From contig CAIVGN010000029.1 of assembly GCA_903905455.1 (NCBI GenBank), positions 62,001 to 126,000 on the forward strand: a stretch of DNA of 64,000 nucleotides. The letters are read 5' to 3'. The translations under genes were made by a program, and so were the position numbers. Below, piece by piece: positions 25,002 to 34,031 of this stretch; position 1 is the stretch's first letter; each line of letters starts with the position of its first letter. The DNA is from an uncultured Archangium sp. (lineage in GTDB: Bacteria > Myxococcota > Myxococcia > Myxococcales > Myxococcaceae). The notes beneath the pieces were generated by a model. That model searched no databases, was not told the origin of the DNA, and worked only from the letters and a program-made list of their open reading frames with translations.

Positions 25002-26537
25002 TCAGCTCTGGGTGACGCGCACCGTGGTCTTCATGTCCTTGCCGGTGTCGGCGTCCCGGGCGGTCATGGTGAGGATGCCCTCGATGCTCACGTCGAAGGT
25101 GATCTCCACCTTCACGCTGCCCGCCGGGCCGGCCCGAATGCCCGAGAAGGTGAACTCGCCGAGCTGCTCGTTCTCGTTCGCCTTCTCGTGATCGCCCTGC
25201 CAGATGCGCATGATCAACTCGGTCTGGTTGTTCACGCTGGTGGTGCCGGTGATCTGCTTGGCGTTGGGGATCGGTGAGTTGCGCGGGAAGACGACGTGGG
25301 TGTTTGCGTCGGCCTTCTCGATGCCGATGCTCATGGGGATGACGTCGAGCAACTGCAGCTTGAGGTTCGTGTTGTCGGTCAGCGAGAAGGCGTAGAGCGC
25401 CGCGCCGATGGCCACCGCCTCGTCGGGGTGCACGCCCTTGCTGGGCGGCTTGCCGAAGAACTTCGTCAGCCGGTCCTGCACCGCCGGCATGCGGGTCTGG
25501 CCACCGACCAGCATCACCTCGTCGAGATCGCGCGTCGACAGGCCGGAGTCGACCAGGACCCTGGCGACGATCTTCAGCGTGCGATCCACGTGCTCGGAGG
25601 TCAGCTTCTCGAGCAGCTTGCGGCTGAACTTCATCTCGATGTTCAGCGGCTGACCCTGCGGGGTCATGGTGATGAAGGGGATGTTGAAGGGCGCCTCTTC
25701 ACGCGACGAGAGATCGATCTTCGTGCGCTCGGCGAGATCCTTGATGCGCTGCATGGCGACCGGGTCGGTCGACAGGTCGATGCCCGTCTTCGCCTGGAAC
25801 TCGGTCAACACGTAGTGGATCATCGCGTTGTCGAAGTCGATGCCGCCCAGGAAGATGTCGCCGCCGGTGGCCTTCACCTCGAAAACCTGGTTGCGGATCT
25901 CGATGATCGAGACGTCGAAGGTGCCACCGCCCAGGTCGTAGATGCAGACCTTCTGGTGGAGCGACTTGCCCACGCCGTAGGCCAGGGCCGCCGAGGTGGG
26001 CTCGTTGATGATGCGCACCACCTCGAGGCCGATCAGCTTGCCGGCGTCCTTCACCGACTGCCGCTGCCGATCGCTGAAGTAGGCGGGCACCGTCACCACC
26101 GCCTTGTTCACCGCCATCTTCAGGTGGTTCGAGGCGACGTCGCGGATCTTGTTGAGGATGCGCGCCGCGACTTCCTGCAGCGTCATCTCCTTCTTGGCCA
26201 CCTCGATGGTGACCTCTTTGTTGTCCGCCGAGGCCTTCACCCCGTACTGCACGACCTTCTTCATCGTCTCGACGATGTCGGAGGTGGCGGTGCGGCCCAC
26301 GAGGCGCTTGCTGCCGTAGATGGTGTTCTTGGGGTTCAACTGCCACTGGCGCTTGGCCTCGTAGCCGATCAGCTCATTGCCCTTGTCGTCGACCGCGAAG
26401 ATCGAGGGAATCGTGTACTCACCGCCCTTGTAGGGGATGAGCTTCACGTTCGGAACACCGTCTTTGTACCCGTCGACGTAGGCAGCGCAGCTGTTCGTCG
26501 TGCCGAGGTCGATACCGATGATCGGTTCTGAGCTCAC
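25002..26537 (-). CDS. Lidless Hsp70/DnaK-like chaperone
   Basis: A 511-residue Hsp70-family protein with GTG start at 26537. The actin-like ATPase is complete: [18 protein letters not shown] (phosphate 1), VYDLGGGTF-type motif [14 protein letters not shown] (phosphate 2), [11 protein letters not shown] (adenosine) and the linker-proximal [14 protein letters not shown]. The beta substrate-binding domain follows ([32 protein letters not shown]), but the protein ends at VRVTQS, so the alpha-helical lid of DnaK (about 100 residues) is missing. No dnaJ or grpE gene is nearby. Myxobacteria carry many DnaK paralogues with specialised roles in motility and development; this one sits 25 bases downstream of a large Cys-rich secreted lipoprotein gene on the same strand. 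Confidence 0.92.
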   Translation of the reverse strand: MSSEPIIGIDLGTTNSCAAYVDGYKDGVPNVKLIPYKGGEYTIPSIFAVDDKGNELIGYEAKRQWQLNPKNTIYGSKRLVGRTATSDIVETMKKVVQYGVKASADNKEVTIEVAKKEMTLQEVAARILNKIRDVASNHLKMAVNKAVVTVPAYFSDRQRQSVKDAGKLIGLEVVRIINEPTSAALAYGVGKSLHQKVCIYDLGGGTFDVSIIEIRNQVFEVKATGGDIFLGGIDFDNAMIHYVLTEFQAKTGIDLSTDPVAMQRIKDLAERTKIDLSSREEAPFNIPFITMTPQGQPLNIEMKFSRKLLEKLTSEHVDRTLKIVARVLVDSGLSTRDLDEVMLVGGQTRMPAVQDRLTKFFGKPPSKGVHPDEAVAIGAALYAFSLTDNTNLKLQLLDVIPMSIGIEKADANTHVVFPRNSPIPNAKQITGTTSVNNQTELIMRIWQGDHEKANENEQLGEFTFSGIRAGPAGSVKVEITFDVSIEGILTMTARDADTGKDMKTTVRVTQS

Positions 26538-26562
26538 GGCGCGGGAGTGTAGGCCAAAGCGC

Positions 26563-29328
26563 TCACCTGTCGAGGCGCGAGTAGCCGTCGATCACCTGCG
26601 ACCACGAAGCGAGCGTCACCCCCGAGGCCTCGAAGACCTGATCGATGTTGACGCCAGCCACCAGATCGACCGCGACCACCTCGAGCTTGGTCATGGCCTG
26701 CGCGGCGGGATCCTGCCCGGGGGAGGTGGGGGAAGTGGGCCAGACGATGGAGTTCTGCCCCGTGGTCATCGCGAAATAGATCACGTGACGAGTGTCAGTG
26801 CCGGTGAGGCTCACCCGCCCCAGCTCGCCGCCCGTCGCGTACACCGAGGCCCAGGCGGGCTGCCCGGGGCTGAAGGTGCGATTGCCCGGGGTGAAGGTCG
26901 ACATGGCCGGTGAGGGGAGGAAGGGTGTGACCAGCACCCGCGAGCCGAGCACCGGCGAACGCAGCAGGCGCCCGGTGAAATTGGTGCCCGCGGTGTTGAC
27001 CGCTAGCGCCCAGATGCCCGGGGTGGCGATCTCCAGGCCGTTGTAGGCCGGCCCGCCGCGCACGGTCATCGGGTCGACCTGCTTGAGGCCGTCGTTGCCC
27101 GGCTGGCCGGCGGTCTTGGAGGCGAAGCCGGTGGGCAACATGCCCGCGCGCTCGTCGAAGAGCGCCGAGGCCACCAGGACCGTGTCGAAGTTCGAGGGCA
27201 CCCCGGGCACCACCACCTCGGTGCGCAGGCGCTGCGGCCGGCCGGGCTGGAAGGCGAGCTGGGTGAAGCGCGCGTAGTCGGGCACGTCTTCGGAGCCCAT
27301 CGGGCACTTCGACATGTTGCTGCACAGGCCATCGCCGTCGACGTCGGTGCTGTCGGGCACGTTGGGGCGGGGGCTGAAGGCGACCGCCCGCTCCTGCGCG
27401 TAGTCGAAGGCCCCGAGGTACGAGAGCACGTCGATCGAGCGCAGCGAGAGGGCCGAGTCGAGGTACGCGCGGCCGGCCCAGGACTGCACGAAGCGCGAGC
27501 TGCCCGGCTGGGCGAACGAGAGCGAGCGCGCCTTGACCTCCTGGGGGAAGCCGAGGCCCGGCGAGGTGTAGAGCACCAGCGCGCCGGGAATGGGCACCTG
27601 CTGGTTGAGCCCGGGCACCTCGGTCATGAAGTTCTCGCCCAGCAGGCCCTGCGCGGTGAGCGACGGCACGTCGGAGGCCGAGGCAGTGACGAAGCCCGCC
27701 CAGTAGGTGCCCACGGTGCTCACGTCGGAGAAGCTGATCGACGCGCTGAAGCCAGCCGCGCTGCGCACCGGGTTGTCGCGCAGGGGCAGGGCGACGTCGG
27801 CCACGGTGGTGGTGAGGATCGACGCGCGCTCGTACAGCGGCAGCCCGTCGATGCGCAGCTCCGAGGCGGCCGCAGTGAAGGTCGTGGCGCTGCCGTCGAG
27901 CAGGGGGAACACGGCGGTGCCGTCCACGCTGGTCATCACGTCGACGGGCGCGCTGCAGTCGCCCCCGGGGCAGGCCCGCACGGCGACGTTGGCCAGCGGT
28001 GCACCCGTCGCGGCGTCGGTCACCACCACCCGCCGCCCCATCATCACCCGGGGAATGATCTTCACCCGGGCCTCATTGGACATCACCAGGCTGCCCGTCA
28101 CGCCGGCGCGAATGCGCACCTCGCCGGCCAGGGCCGCGCTCACCACGCCCGCCGCGCTCACGGTGGCCGACGTCGAGGGCTGGCCCGCGGCGTCTTTCAC
28201 CTCGAAGGTCGCCGCCTCCATCGGGTAGCTGGTGCCGTCGATGCGGTACGCGAGCACGTGCAGCTGCATCGAGTCGCCCTCGATGAGGAACCCGGTGGTG
28301 GGCGTCAGGCGCAGCTGGTCGACGTCGGCCGCCAGCGGTGCGCTGACGCAGGCGCCGTCGATGCAGGCGTGGCCGGCCCCACACTCGAGGTGCCCGCGGC
28401 ACACGCTGGGCACGCACACCCCGGCGATGCAGGTCGTCCCGCCGGTGCACTGCTGGTTCACCACGCAGGTGGGGCTCGGCTGGCAGTGCCCCTCTTCGCA
28501 GTAGCCGTTGATCGTCGCGCCCATGGTGCCGGGCACGCCCGTGATGCAGTCGGCGTCGGCGAGGCAGCGCTGCAGCTCCTGGCAGGTCTTCTGCGTGCAA
28601 TCGAAGCCCGGCGGACACTGGGCGTCGGGGTAGCGGCGGCACTCGAAGTTGCGCGCGCACTCGGAGGTCTGGGCGCACGTGGTGTACGCCTCGCAGCGCC
28701 CGAACGTCGCCGAGGTGCACAGCTGGCCGCGCGGGCAATCGGTCGCCTGGGCGCAGTCGGCCTTGGCGCACAACCCGTTGCGGCAGATGAGCCCCTGCCC
28801 ACCGCACTGGAGATCGGCGGTGCAGCGCCGGGTGCAGGTGCCCTGGGTGCAGGTGTAGAGCGCGAAGGCGACGCGCGGATCGAGCGTGGGCGCGCAGTCT
28901 TGCGGCATGGTGCACACCGGCAAGCAGATGCCCTGGGTCACCTCGCAGCGGGCCCCCGTGCCCAGGCACTCGGCGTCGGCGGTGCAGCGCGGGCGGGCCT
29001 GGCAGGTGCCGGTGATGCAGCGCTGGTTCGCCGCGCAGGCGCTGTCGTCTTCGCACTGGCAGCGGCCCTGGCTGCAGGTGAAGCCGTTGGCGCACTCGGT
29101 GTCCTTCGTGCACTCGGGACGGGCGCCGCAGGTCCCGGCCGGCAGGCAGACCTGCGTGTCTCCGCACTCGGTGTCGTCGAGGCAGATGGGCCCGCACGCG
29201 CCGCGGCGGCAGCGCTGGTCGGCGGTGCACTGCGTGTCGTCACTGCATGGCGTGGCGTTGACCGGCGGGCACGCGCTCAGGCCCCACAGCAGGAAGATCA
29301 ACAGCCCTCGGTTGCCCATGGTCGCCAT
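26563..29328 (-). CDS. Large Cys-rich lipoprotein with dickkopf/EGF-like repeats
   Basis: A 921-residue predicted lipoprotein (GLLIFLLWGLSAC; Cys20). The first ATG (29328) is preferred over 29319 because GAGG lies four bases before it. Residues about 25-320 hold roughly eleven cysteine-rich modules of the type CxxDxxCxxxQxCxxGxC (for example CSDDTQCTADQRCRRGAC, CLDDTECGDTQVC, CVVNQQCTGGTTC), the repeat seen in many myxobacterial surface proteins. Then come a bacterial Ig-like region (about 330-420, DQLRLTPTTGFLIEGDS), a carboxypeptidase-regulatory-like domain (425-505) and a C-terminal beta-rich part with a short Ca-binding-like DVDGDGLCSN. Likely exposed on the cell surface. It may share a transcript with the Hsp70 gene 25 bases downstream. 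Confidence 0.85.
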   Translation of the reverse strand: MATMGNRGLLIFLLWGLSACPPVNATPCSDDTQCTADQRCRRGACGPICLDDTECGDTQVCLPAGTCGARPECTKDTECANGFTCSQGRCQCEDDSACAANQRCITGTCQARPRCTADAECLGTGARCEVTQGICLPVCTMPQDCAPTLDPRVAFALYTCTQGTCTRRCTADLQCGGQGLICRNGLCAKADCAQATDCPRGQLCTSATFGRCEAYTTCAQTSECARNFECRRYPDAQCPPGFDCTQKTCQELQRCLADADCITGVPGTMGATINGYCEEGHCQPSPTCVVNQQCTGGTTCIAGVCVPSVCRGHLECGAGHACIDGACVSAPLAADVDQLRLTPTTGFLIEGDSMQLHVLAYRIDGTSYPMEAATFEVKDAAGQPSTSATVSAAGVVSAALAGEVRIRAGVTGSLVMSNEARVKIIPRVMMGRRVVVTDAATGAPLANVAVRACPGGDCSAPVDVMTSVDGTAVFPLLDGSATTFTAAASELRIDGLPLYERASILTTTVADVALPLRDNPVRSAAGFSASISFSDVSTVGTYWAGFVTASASDVPSLTAQGLLGENFMTEVPGLNQQVPIPGALVLYTSPGLGFPQEVKARSLSFAQPGSSRFVQSWAGRAYLDSALSLRSIDVLSYLGAFDYAQERAVAFSPRPNVPDSTDVDGDGLCSNMSKCPMGSEDVPDYARFTQLAFQPGRPQRLRTEVVVPGVPSNFDTVLVASALFDERAGMLPTGFASKTAGQPGNDGLKQVDPMTVRGGPAYNGLEIATPGIWALAVNTAGTNFTGRLLRSPVLGSRVLVTPFLPSPAMSTFTPGNRTFSPGQPAWASVYATGGELGRVSLTGTDTRHVIYFAMTTGQNSIVWPTSPTSPGQDPAAQAMTKLEVVAVDLVAGVNIDQVFEASGVTLASWSQVIDGYSRLDR

Positions 29329-29428
29329 ATAGCCTCACTCTCGCCTCCGCGGATTTCTCAGCGGCCGAGAGCGATTCAGGAATGGCCACGCCCACTTGAA
29401 GCCGTGTCGGTGCCTGTGGTCTACGCCC

Positions 29429-29452
29429 GAAACCTTCACCGCCAGAGGTTTC
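29429..29452 (+). promoter_or_regulatory. Hairpin covering the ribosome-binding site of the metalloprotease gene
   Basis: GAAACCT (29429-29435) and AGGTTTC (29446-29452) are perfect complements separated by 10 bases. The right arm contains most of the Shine-Dalgarno AGAGG and ends at the base before ATG 29453. In the mRNA this would hide the ribosome-binding site. Function is inferred. Confidence 0.45.
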
Positions 29453-30871
29453 ATGGTTCGCCTCGTCTCCGCCTTCGTGTTGTCGCTCTCAGTCGCTGCC
29501 CTCGCGCAGTCGGTGTCGTTCAACGGCGACGTGGTGCTGGTGCAAGACCCCACGGGCGCGCTCACCGGCCTGGTCGGCACGGACAACATGACGATCTTCC
29601 CCAGCCACCAGGAGCAGTTCTGCCGGGCGGCCTTCAACGCGGCGCGCGCGGGCGGGCTCGCCGACGAGTTCGACGGGGTGATCACCTTCTCCGCGGCCGA
29701 GACGCTCACCGATCTGGACAACGTCTGGCAGGGCTCGCCGGTGCGCGCCGACGGCACGGGCTACGGCCGCGCCAACTCGCCCTCCATGACCTCGTACACC
29801 TCGAGCAAGCTGGGCCAGTGCGTCTTCATGGGCACGCTGGGCCGCACCACGAGCCTCTTCGGAGGGCAGGGCCCGGAGGCGCTCCCCTCTGACCCCGACG
29901 CCGCCTGGGCGCCTTCGCTGGGCATCCAACTCCCGGGCATCACCAGCCTCACCGGCATCGAGATGCTCGGCCACGAGTACGGGCACCACTGGCTGCTGGG
30001 CGTGGAGTTCGATCAGAACGATGGGCGCGGGCGGCAGCACTTCCTGCGCGGCTACTCAGGCGACGGCGACAACGGGCAGATGGGCTCGCCCAACCAGCAC
30101 TACAGCCATAACGCCGACTCGCGCTCGGTGATGTACGGCGAGTGCATCACCGACCTGGGCGGCGGCTCGTTCCGCTTCGAAGGCTGCGCGCGCAAGTACA
30201 GCCAGATCGACCAGTACCTGATGGGGCTCCGCGGGGTGAACGAGGTCGCCCCGATGATGGTGCTCGAAGACCCGACCAACCCCGGCAAGGGCGTCGACTC
30301 GGTGGCCATGGGCCGCACCTCCAGCGGGATGACCGTCAATGGCCTCACGCGGCACGACATCGCGGCCGACGAGATCGTCCGCGCCATGGGCGCCCGCATC
30401 CCCGGCTACCCGAACGCGCGCAACTGCTGGCGCGTGGCCTTCGTGGTGGTGCTCGCGCCGGGTCAGACCACGGTGCCGCAGGCCATGCTCGACAAGGTCA
30501 ACCGCTACCGCGCCCGCTGGAGCCCGTGGTTCTACGCCGCCACCGACGGCCGCGGCACCATGGACTCGCGCCTGACCGGCAACGGCTGCCTCGTCATGCC
30601 GGGCTTCGACGCGGGCGTGAGCGAGGCTGACGCCGGGCTCTCCGAGCCGGAACTCGATGCAGGCCTCGCCGAGGCCGACGCGGGGCTCGATGCGGGCGAA
30701 CCGGTCACCGTGCCCTCCGACGCCGACGCGGGCACGCCGCCTTCGAAGTGGGACACCTACGTCGCCAACGAGACCGGGAAGATCCGCCCCGGGTGTGGGT
30801 GTGGCGCCGGCGGGGGCGAGTTCCTCGCGCTGCTGGGCCTCGCGGTGTGGTTCGCGCGCCGCCGAAGCTGA
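29453..30871 (+). CDS. Secreted zinc metalloprotease with MYXO-CTERM-type tail
   Basis: A 472-residue exported protein: signal MVRLVSAFVLSLSVAALAQS, start ATG 29453 with AGAGG upstream. The catalytic motif HEYGHHW lies at residues 174-180 (HExxH). Conserved surroundings: SLTGIEMLGHEYGH, a Cys-containing segment YGECITDLGGGSFRFEGCARKYS and LDQYLMGL-like DQYLMGLRGVNEV. Residues about 385-430 are an Asp-Ala-Gly-rich linker (DAGVSEADAGLSEPELDAG). The C-terminus GCGCGAGGGEFLALLGLAVW followed by FARRRS is the Cys-hydrophobic-Arg tripartite MYXO-CTERM signal, which directs anchoring at the outer surface and possible cleavage by a myxosortase. The third zinc ligand was not identified. Confidence 0.88.
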   Translation: MVRLVSAFVLSLSVAALAQSVSFNGDVVLVQDPTGALTGLVGTDNMTIFPSHQEQFCRAAFNAARAGGLADEFDGVITFSAAETLTDLDNVWQGSPVRADGTGYGRANSPSMTSYTSSKLGQCVFMGTLGRTTSLFGGQGPEALPSDPDAAWAPSLGIQLPGITSLTGIEMLGHEYGHHWLLGVEFDQNDGRGRQHFLRGYSGDGDNGQMGSPNQHYSHNADSRSVMYGECITDLGGGSFRFEGCARKYSQIDQYLMGLRGVNEVAPMMVLEDPTNPGKGVDSVAMGRTSSGMTVNGLTRHDIAADEIVRAMGARIPGYPNARNCWRVAFVVVLAPGQTTVPQAMLDKVNRYRARWSPWFYAATDGRGTMDSRLTGNGCLVMPGFDAGVSEADAGLSEPELDAGLAEADAGLDAGEPVTVPSDADAGTPPSKWDTYVANETGKIRPGCGCGAGGGEFLALLGLAVWFARRRS

Positions 30872-31016
30872 CGCATTGGTTAGTGAGTGTCGCGGGGGTG
30901 GAGCGCGTAGAGTCGCGCCACCATGGACGCGCGACGCTTTCTGCAGGACGTGGGCAGCTCCGTCTCGAGTGACTTCGCGAAGAACCGCACGCTGCTCCGC
31001 TTCGAGGAGTACCTGC
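30857..31016 (+). repeat. Direct repeat copy 1 (metalloprotease end plus prkA start)
   Basis: About 160 bases that recur at 31743-31902 with about six differences (for example 30918 C to T, 30952 G to A, and a cluster at 30998-31006). It covers the last codons of the metalloprotease, the leader, and the first 31 codons of prkA. A further 13-base match (30830-30842 with 31725-31737) lies just upstream, separated by a 9-base length difference. Confidence 0.85.
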
Positions 31017-31150
31017 TCGGCATTGCCGAAAACGCTTCTGGAGTCGACCTCGCCCGTCGCCTCGCCGCGTCTGAGGTCTGGATGGTCGTCACGCAGCCGA
31101 ACACAGTCCGCGTGAACCCCATCGGGTCCGACTTCGGCATCGTGGCATGA
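30923..31150 (+). pseudogene. Truncated prkA 5' fragment with chimeric tail
   Basis: A 75-codon frame whose first 31 residues (MDARRFLQDVGSSVSSDFAK and onward to FEEYL) are nearly identical to the start of the full-length PrkA at 31809. After residue 31 the sequence is unrelated (IAENASGVDLARRLAASEVW) and contains no kinase domain. It is best read as a broken copy created by a partial duplication. It has the same leader as prkA and so may still be transcribed and translated; its TGA overlaps the ATG of the next gene (ATGA), so translation could feed into it. Confidence 0.7.
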
Positions 31151-31686
31151 GGCGCTTGGCCCTCATTTTCTCGATCACCCTGCTCGCGTCTGTGTGCGCC
31201 GCAGGGTGTTCACTCCCGAACTCGATCGACGCGGGAGTTGCCGCTGGCGCGGACCCTGGACTTCGCGATTCAGGAGCGTTTGTGGACGGAGGAGAGATGG
31301 CCGCCGAAGGCGGCTGTTGGGGCGCTGGAGGGAGGAAGTTCATCACCCAACTGAAGGCTGGCGGCCTCTGTTACTTCGTCAGTTTTCGGCGACCCGACGC
31401 GGGCATCCCTCCCATGTTTGCGACAGTCATCGCACCCGATGACTTCCTCGTCGACGATGCGAGAGTTGGTCTCTGCGTTTCCGAGCTCGAGCGTCTCGAT
31501 GGCAAGTTGGACCAACAAGCGCCAGCGGTCGGCGGGTTCAATGCCGACATCTCGTGGAACGTCTTCCTGAGTGGAGTTCCTTACACATACAATGCAGTTG
31601 GAACTTTGGACTTCAGCGGCTACCGCTACTGGTTTCAGACTCCGCCCGAGGGCGCGGGGATCACTGATCCCTGCAGGGGACCGTGA
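31147..31686 (+). CDS. Lipoprotein of unknown function in the inserted segment
   Basis: A 179-residue predicted lipoprotein (MRRLALIFSITLLASVCAAG then Cys21; lipobox AAGC) followed by an Asp/Gly/Ala-rich linker (DAGVAAGADPGLRDSGAF) and a compact domain with cysteines in GGCWGAGG, GGLCYFVSF, VGLCVSE and DPCRGP, probably forming two disulfides. No domain is recognised. Base composition and codon use are clearly less GC-rich than the neighbours (for example runs such as TTACACATACAATGCAG), which suggests recent acquisition. It starts inside the stop of the truncated prkA fragment (ATGA) and lies between the two copies of the 160-base repeat. Confidence 0.65.
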   Translation: MRRLALIFSITLLASVCAAGCSLPNSIDAGVAAGADPGLRDSGAFVDGGEMAAEGGCWGAGGRKFITQLKAGGLCYFVSFRRPDAGIPPMFATVIAPDDFLVDDARVGLCVSELERLDGKLDQQAPAVGGFNADISWNVFLSGVPYTYNAVGTLDFSGYRYWFQTPPEGAGITDPCRGP

Positions 31687-31742
31687 CCTGAACCAAGAGT
31701 GACTAGGTTTGCTGTCGGCCGCGACTGCTGGGCCTCGTGGCC

Positions 31743-31902
31743 CGCCGCCGAAGCTGACGCATTGGTTAGTGAGTGTCGCGGGGGTGGAGCGCGTAGAGTC
31801 GCGTCACCATGGACGCGCGACGCTTTCTGCAGGACGTAGGCAGCTCCGTCTCGAGTGACTTCGCGAAGAACCGCACGCTGCTCTCTTTCGAAGAGTACCT
31901 GC
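31743..31902 (+). repeat. Direct repeat copy 2 (leader and start of intact prkA)
   Basis: Second copy of the 160-base segment at 30857-31016. Its left end encodes, without a start, the tail LLGLVARRRS and a stop, i.e. the end of a MYXO-CTERM protein like the metalloprotease. The right end runs into the intact prkA. Confidence 0.85.
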
Positions 31903-34031
31903 AGCTCTTCAACGGCACGGCCCGGCACCAGGCCCGCAACGCGGCGCAGTACCTCAAGGACGCCATCGACTCGTTCGGCACCGAGCAGGTGGCCCACCCC
32001 AGCGGCCCGGTGCGGCGCTTCAAGATCTTCGACGCCCCTCAAGACGGTCACGACGTGCGCGTCGCCGGCCAGGAAGAGGTGCAGAACGCGATCTACCGGC
32101 TGCTGGGCAACTTCGTCAGGGCAGGGCGGATCAACAAACTCATCCTGCTCCACGGGCCCAACGGCTCGGCCAAGTCGTCGCTCGTCGAGTCGCTCAAGCG
32201 CGGCCTCGAGCTCTACAGCCAGACGCCCGACGGCGCGCTGTACACCTTCAACTGGGTCTTCCCCAGCGACAAGCTGGTCAAGGGCAACATCGGCTTCGGC
32301 GAGAAGGCGGCCAGCGCGGGCCCAATGAGTTCGTTCGCGCACCTCGAGGCTGAAGACATCGAGATGCGCATCACCAACCCGCTGCGGGAGCACCCGCTCT
32401 TCCTCATTCCCCGGGCTGAGCGCCGCAAGCTGCTCGACGAGGCCTTCGGCTCGAAAGACACCGACGCCGCCGTGCCCAGCTACCTCGTGGACGGCGAGCT
32501 CTCGGCGACCAACCGGAAGATCTTCGACGCGCTGCTGGCCAGCTACTCGGGTGACTGGCTCAAGGTGCTGCGCCACGTGCAGGTCGAGCGCTTCTACGTC
32601 TCGCGCCGCTATCAGGTGGGCACCTTCACCGTCGAGCCGCAGATGAGCGTGGACGCCGCGTACCACCAGGTCACCGCCGATCGCACCCAGGCCAACCTCC
32701 CCAGCGCGCTGCACAGCGTGGTGCTCTTCCAGCCCGCGGGCCCGCTCGTCAGCGCCAACCGCGGCCTCATCGAGTACGCGGATCTCCTCAAGCGCCCGCT
32801 GGAGGCCTTCAAGTACCTGCTGGGCTTCTCCGAGACCCAGGAGGTGCCGCTGGAGCACATGGTGCTGCAACTCGACGAGGTGTTGATCGCCTCGTCGAAC
32901 GAGAAGCACCTCGCCGCCTTCAAGGAGCTGCCGGACTTCCCGTCGTTCAAGGGCCGCATCGAGCTGGTGCGCGTGCCCTACCTGCGGCGGTGGAAGATCG
33001 AGCGCGAGGTCTACGACGCCCAGGTCACCCCGCGCACCGTCGGCCGCCACGTCGCCCCGCACGCCACCCGCATCGCCGCCATGTGGTCGGTGCTCACGCG
33101 CCTCAAGAAGCCGCTGGCCGAGCGCTACCCCGCCGAGGTGCGCGCCCTCATCGAGCGCCTGACGCCCATCGAGAAGCTGCGCCTGTACCAGGATGGCGAA
33201 GCCCCCGACCGGCTCACCGTGCAGCAGCAGCGCGAGCTCAAGAAGCTGGTGCCGCAGCTCTACGAGGAGTCCGACGCGTACCCCAACTACGAGGGCCGCT
33301 CCGGTGCCTCGGCCCGGGAGATCAAGACCGCGCTCTTCAACGCCGCCCAGTCCTCCGAGCACGACTCGCTGCACCCGCTGGCCGTGCTCAAGGAGCTGCT
33401 CGCGCTGACCCGCGACAAGAGCGTCTACGAGTACCTGCAGCAGGAGATCGTCGACGGGTACCACGATCACTCCGAGTTCGTGCGCGCGGTGGAGAACGAC
33501 TACCTCGACGTCGTCGATCGCGAGGTGCGCGACTCCATGGGCCTGGTCACCGACAGCCAGTACCTCGATCTCTTCGAGCGCTACGTGCAGACCGTCTCCG
33601 CATGGATCAAGGGCGAGCGGGTGCAGAACAAGATGACCCTGGCCCAGGAGAAGCCCGACGAGGCGCGCATGGTCGAGTTCGAGGGCTACGTCATGCCCCG
33701 GGGCAACGACGCCACCGAGTTCCGCCGCGCGCTCATCTCCACCGTCGGCGCCTGGCGCATCGACAACCCGGACGCCCCGGTCGACTACGGCCGAATCTTC
33801 CCCGACCTCTTCAAGCGCCTGTCCGACCACTTCTTCGACGAGCGCAAGCGGGTGCTCAAGCGCAACGTCGAGAACATCTTGAAGGTGTTCTCCGACGAGA
33901 AGGGCACGCTTTCGCCCAAGGAACAGGCCCAGGTGCAGGCCACCATGGCGCAGATGGTCTCGCGCTTCGGCTACACCGAGGCCTCGGCGAAAGACTCCAT
34001 CGTGTTCCTCGTTCGCAAGCGGTACGCCTGA
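31809..34031 (+). CDS. prkA: PrkA-family serine protein kinase
   Basis: A 740-residue cytoplasmic protein of the PrkA (YeaG) family, about 100 residues longer than the E. coli and Bacillus proteins. The N-terminal AAA+ part carries the P-loop GPNGSAKSS (Lys122) and the PrkA-typical segments SFEEYLQL, NWVFPSDKLVKGNIGFGEKA, ITNPLREHPLFLIP and VERFYVSRRYQVGTFTVEPQ. The C-terminal PrkA domain has EYLQQEIVDGYHDHSEF and the long helical tail. PrkA proteins act in stress, nitrogen and sporulation responses; in Bacillus the protein is now thought to work largely as an AAA protease-like factor, so kinase activity should not be assumed. A repeated leader and broken copy of its 5' end lie upstream. Its stop overlaps speD (TGATG). 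Confidence 0.93.
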   Translation: MDARRFLQDVGSSVSSDFAKNRTLLSFEEYLQLFNGTARHQARNAAQYLKDAIDSFGTEQVAHPSGPVRRFKIFDAPQDGHDVRVAGQEEVQNAIYRLLGNFVRAGRINKLILLHGPNGSAKSSLVESLKRGLELYSQTPDGALYTFNWVFPSDKLVKGNIGFGEKAASAGPMSSFAHLEAEDIEMRITNPLREHPLFLIPRAERRKLLDEAFGSKDTDAAVPSYLVDGELSATNRKIFDALLASYSGDWLKVLRHVQVERFYVSRRYQVGTFTVEPQMSVDAAYHQVTADRTQANLPSALHSVVLFQPAGPLVSANRGLIEYADLLKRPLEAFKYLLGFSETQEVPLEHMVLQLDEVLIASSNEKHLAAFKELPDFPSFKGRIELVRVPYLRRWKIEREVYDAQVTPRTVGRHVAPHATRIAAMWSVLTRLKKPLAERYPAEVRALIERLTPIEKLRLYQDGEAPDRLTVQQQRELKKLVPQLYEESDAYPNYEGRSGASAREIKTALFNAAQSSEHDSLHPLAVLKELLALTRDKSVYEYLQQEIVDGYHDHSEFVRAVENDYLDVVDREVRDSMGLVTDSQYLDLFERYVQTVSAWIKGERVQNKMTLAQEKPDEARMVEFEGYVMPRGNDATEFRRALISTVGAWRIDNPDAPVDYGRIFPDLFKRLSDHFFDERKRVLKRNVENILKVFSDEKGTLSPKEQAQVQATMAQMVSRFGYTEASAKDSIVFLVRKRYA

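Noticed and set aside
30857-31902. Insertion sequence or prophage at the prkA duplication
   Set aside because: No transposase or integrase, and no clear target-site duplication at the segment ends; it is better explained as a duplication.
31635-33830. Minus-strand open frame of 731 codons
   Set aside because: Antisense to prkA; no signal, no domain. A GC-bias shadow.
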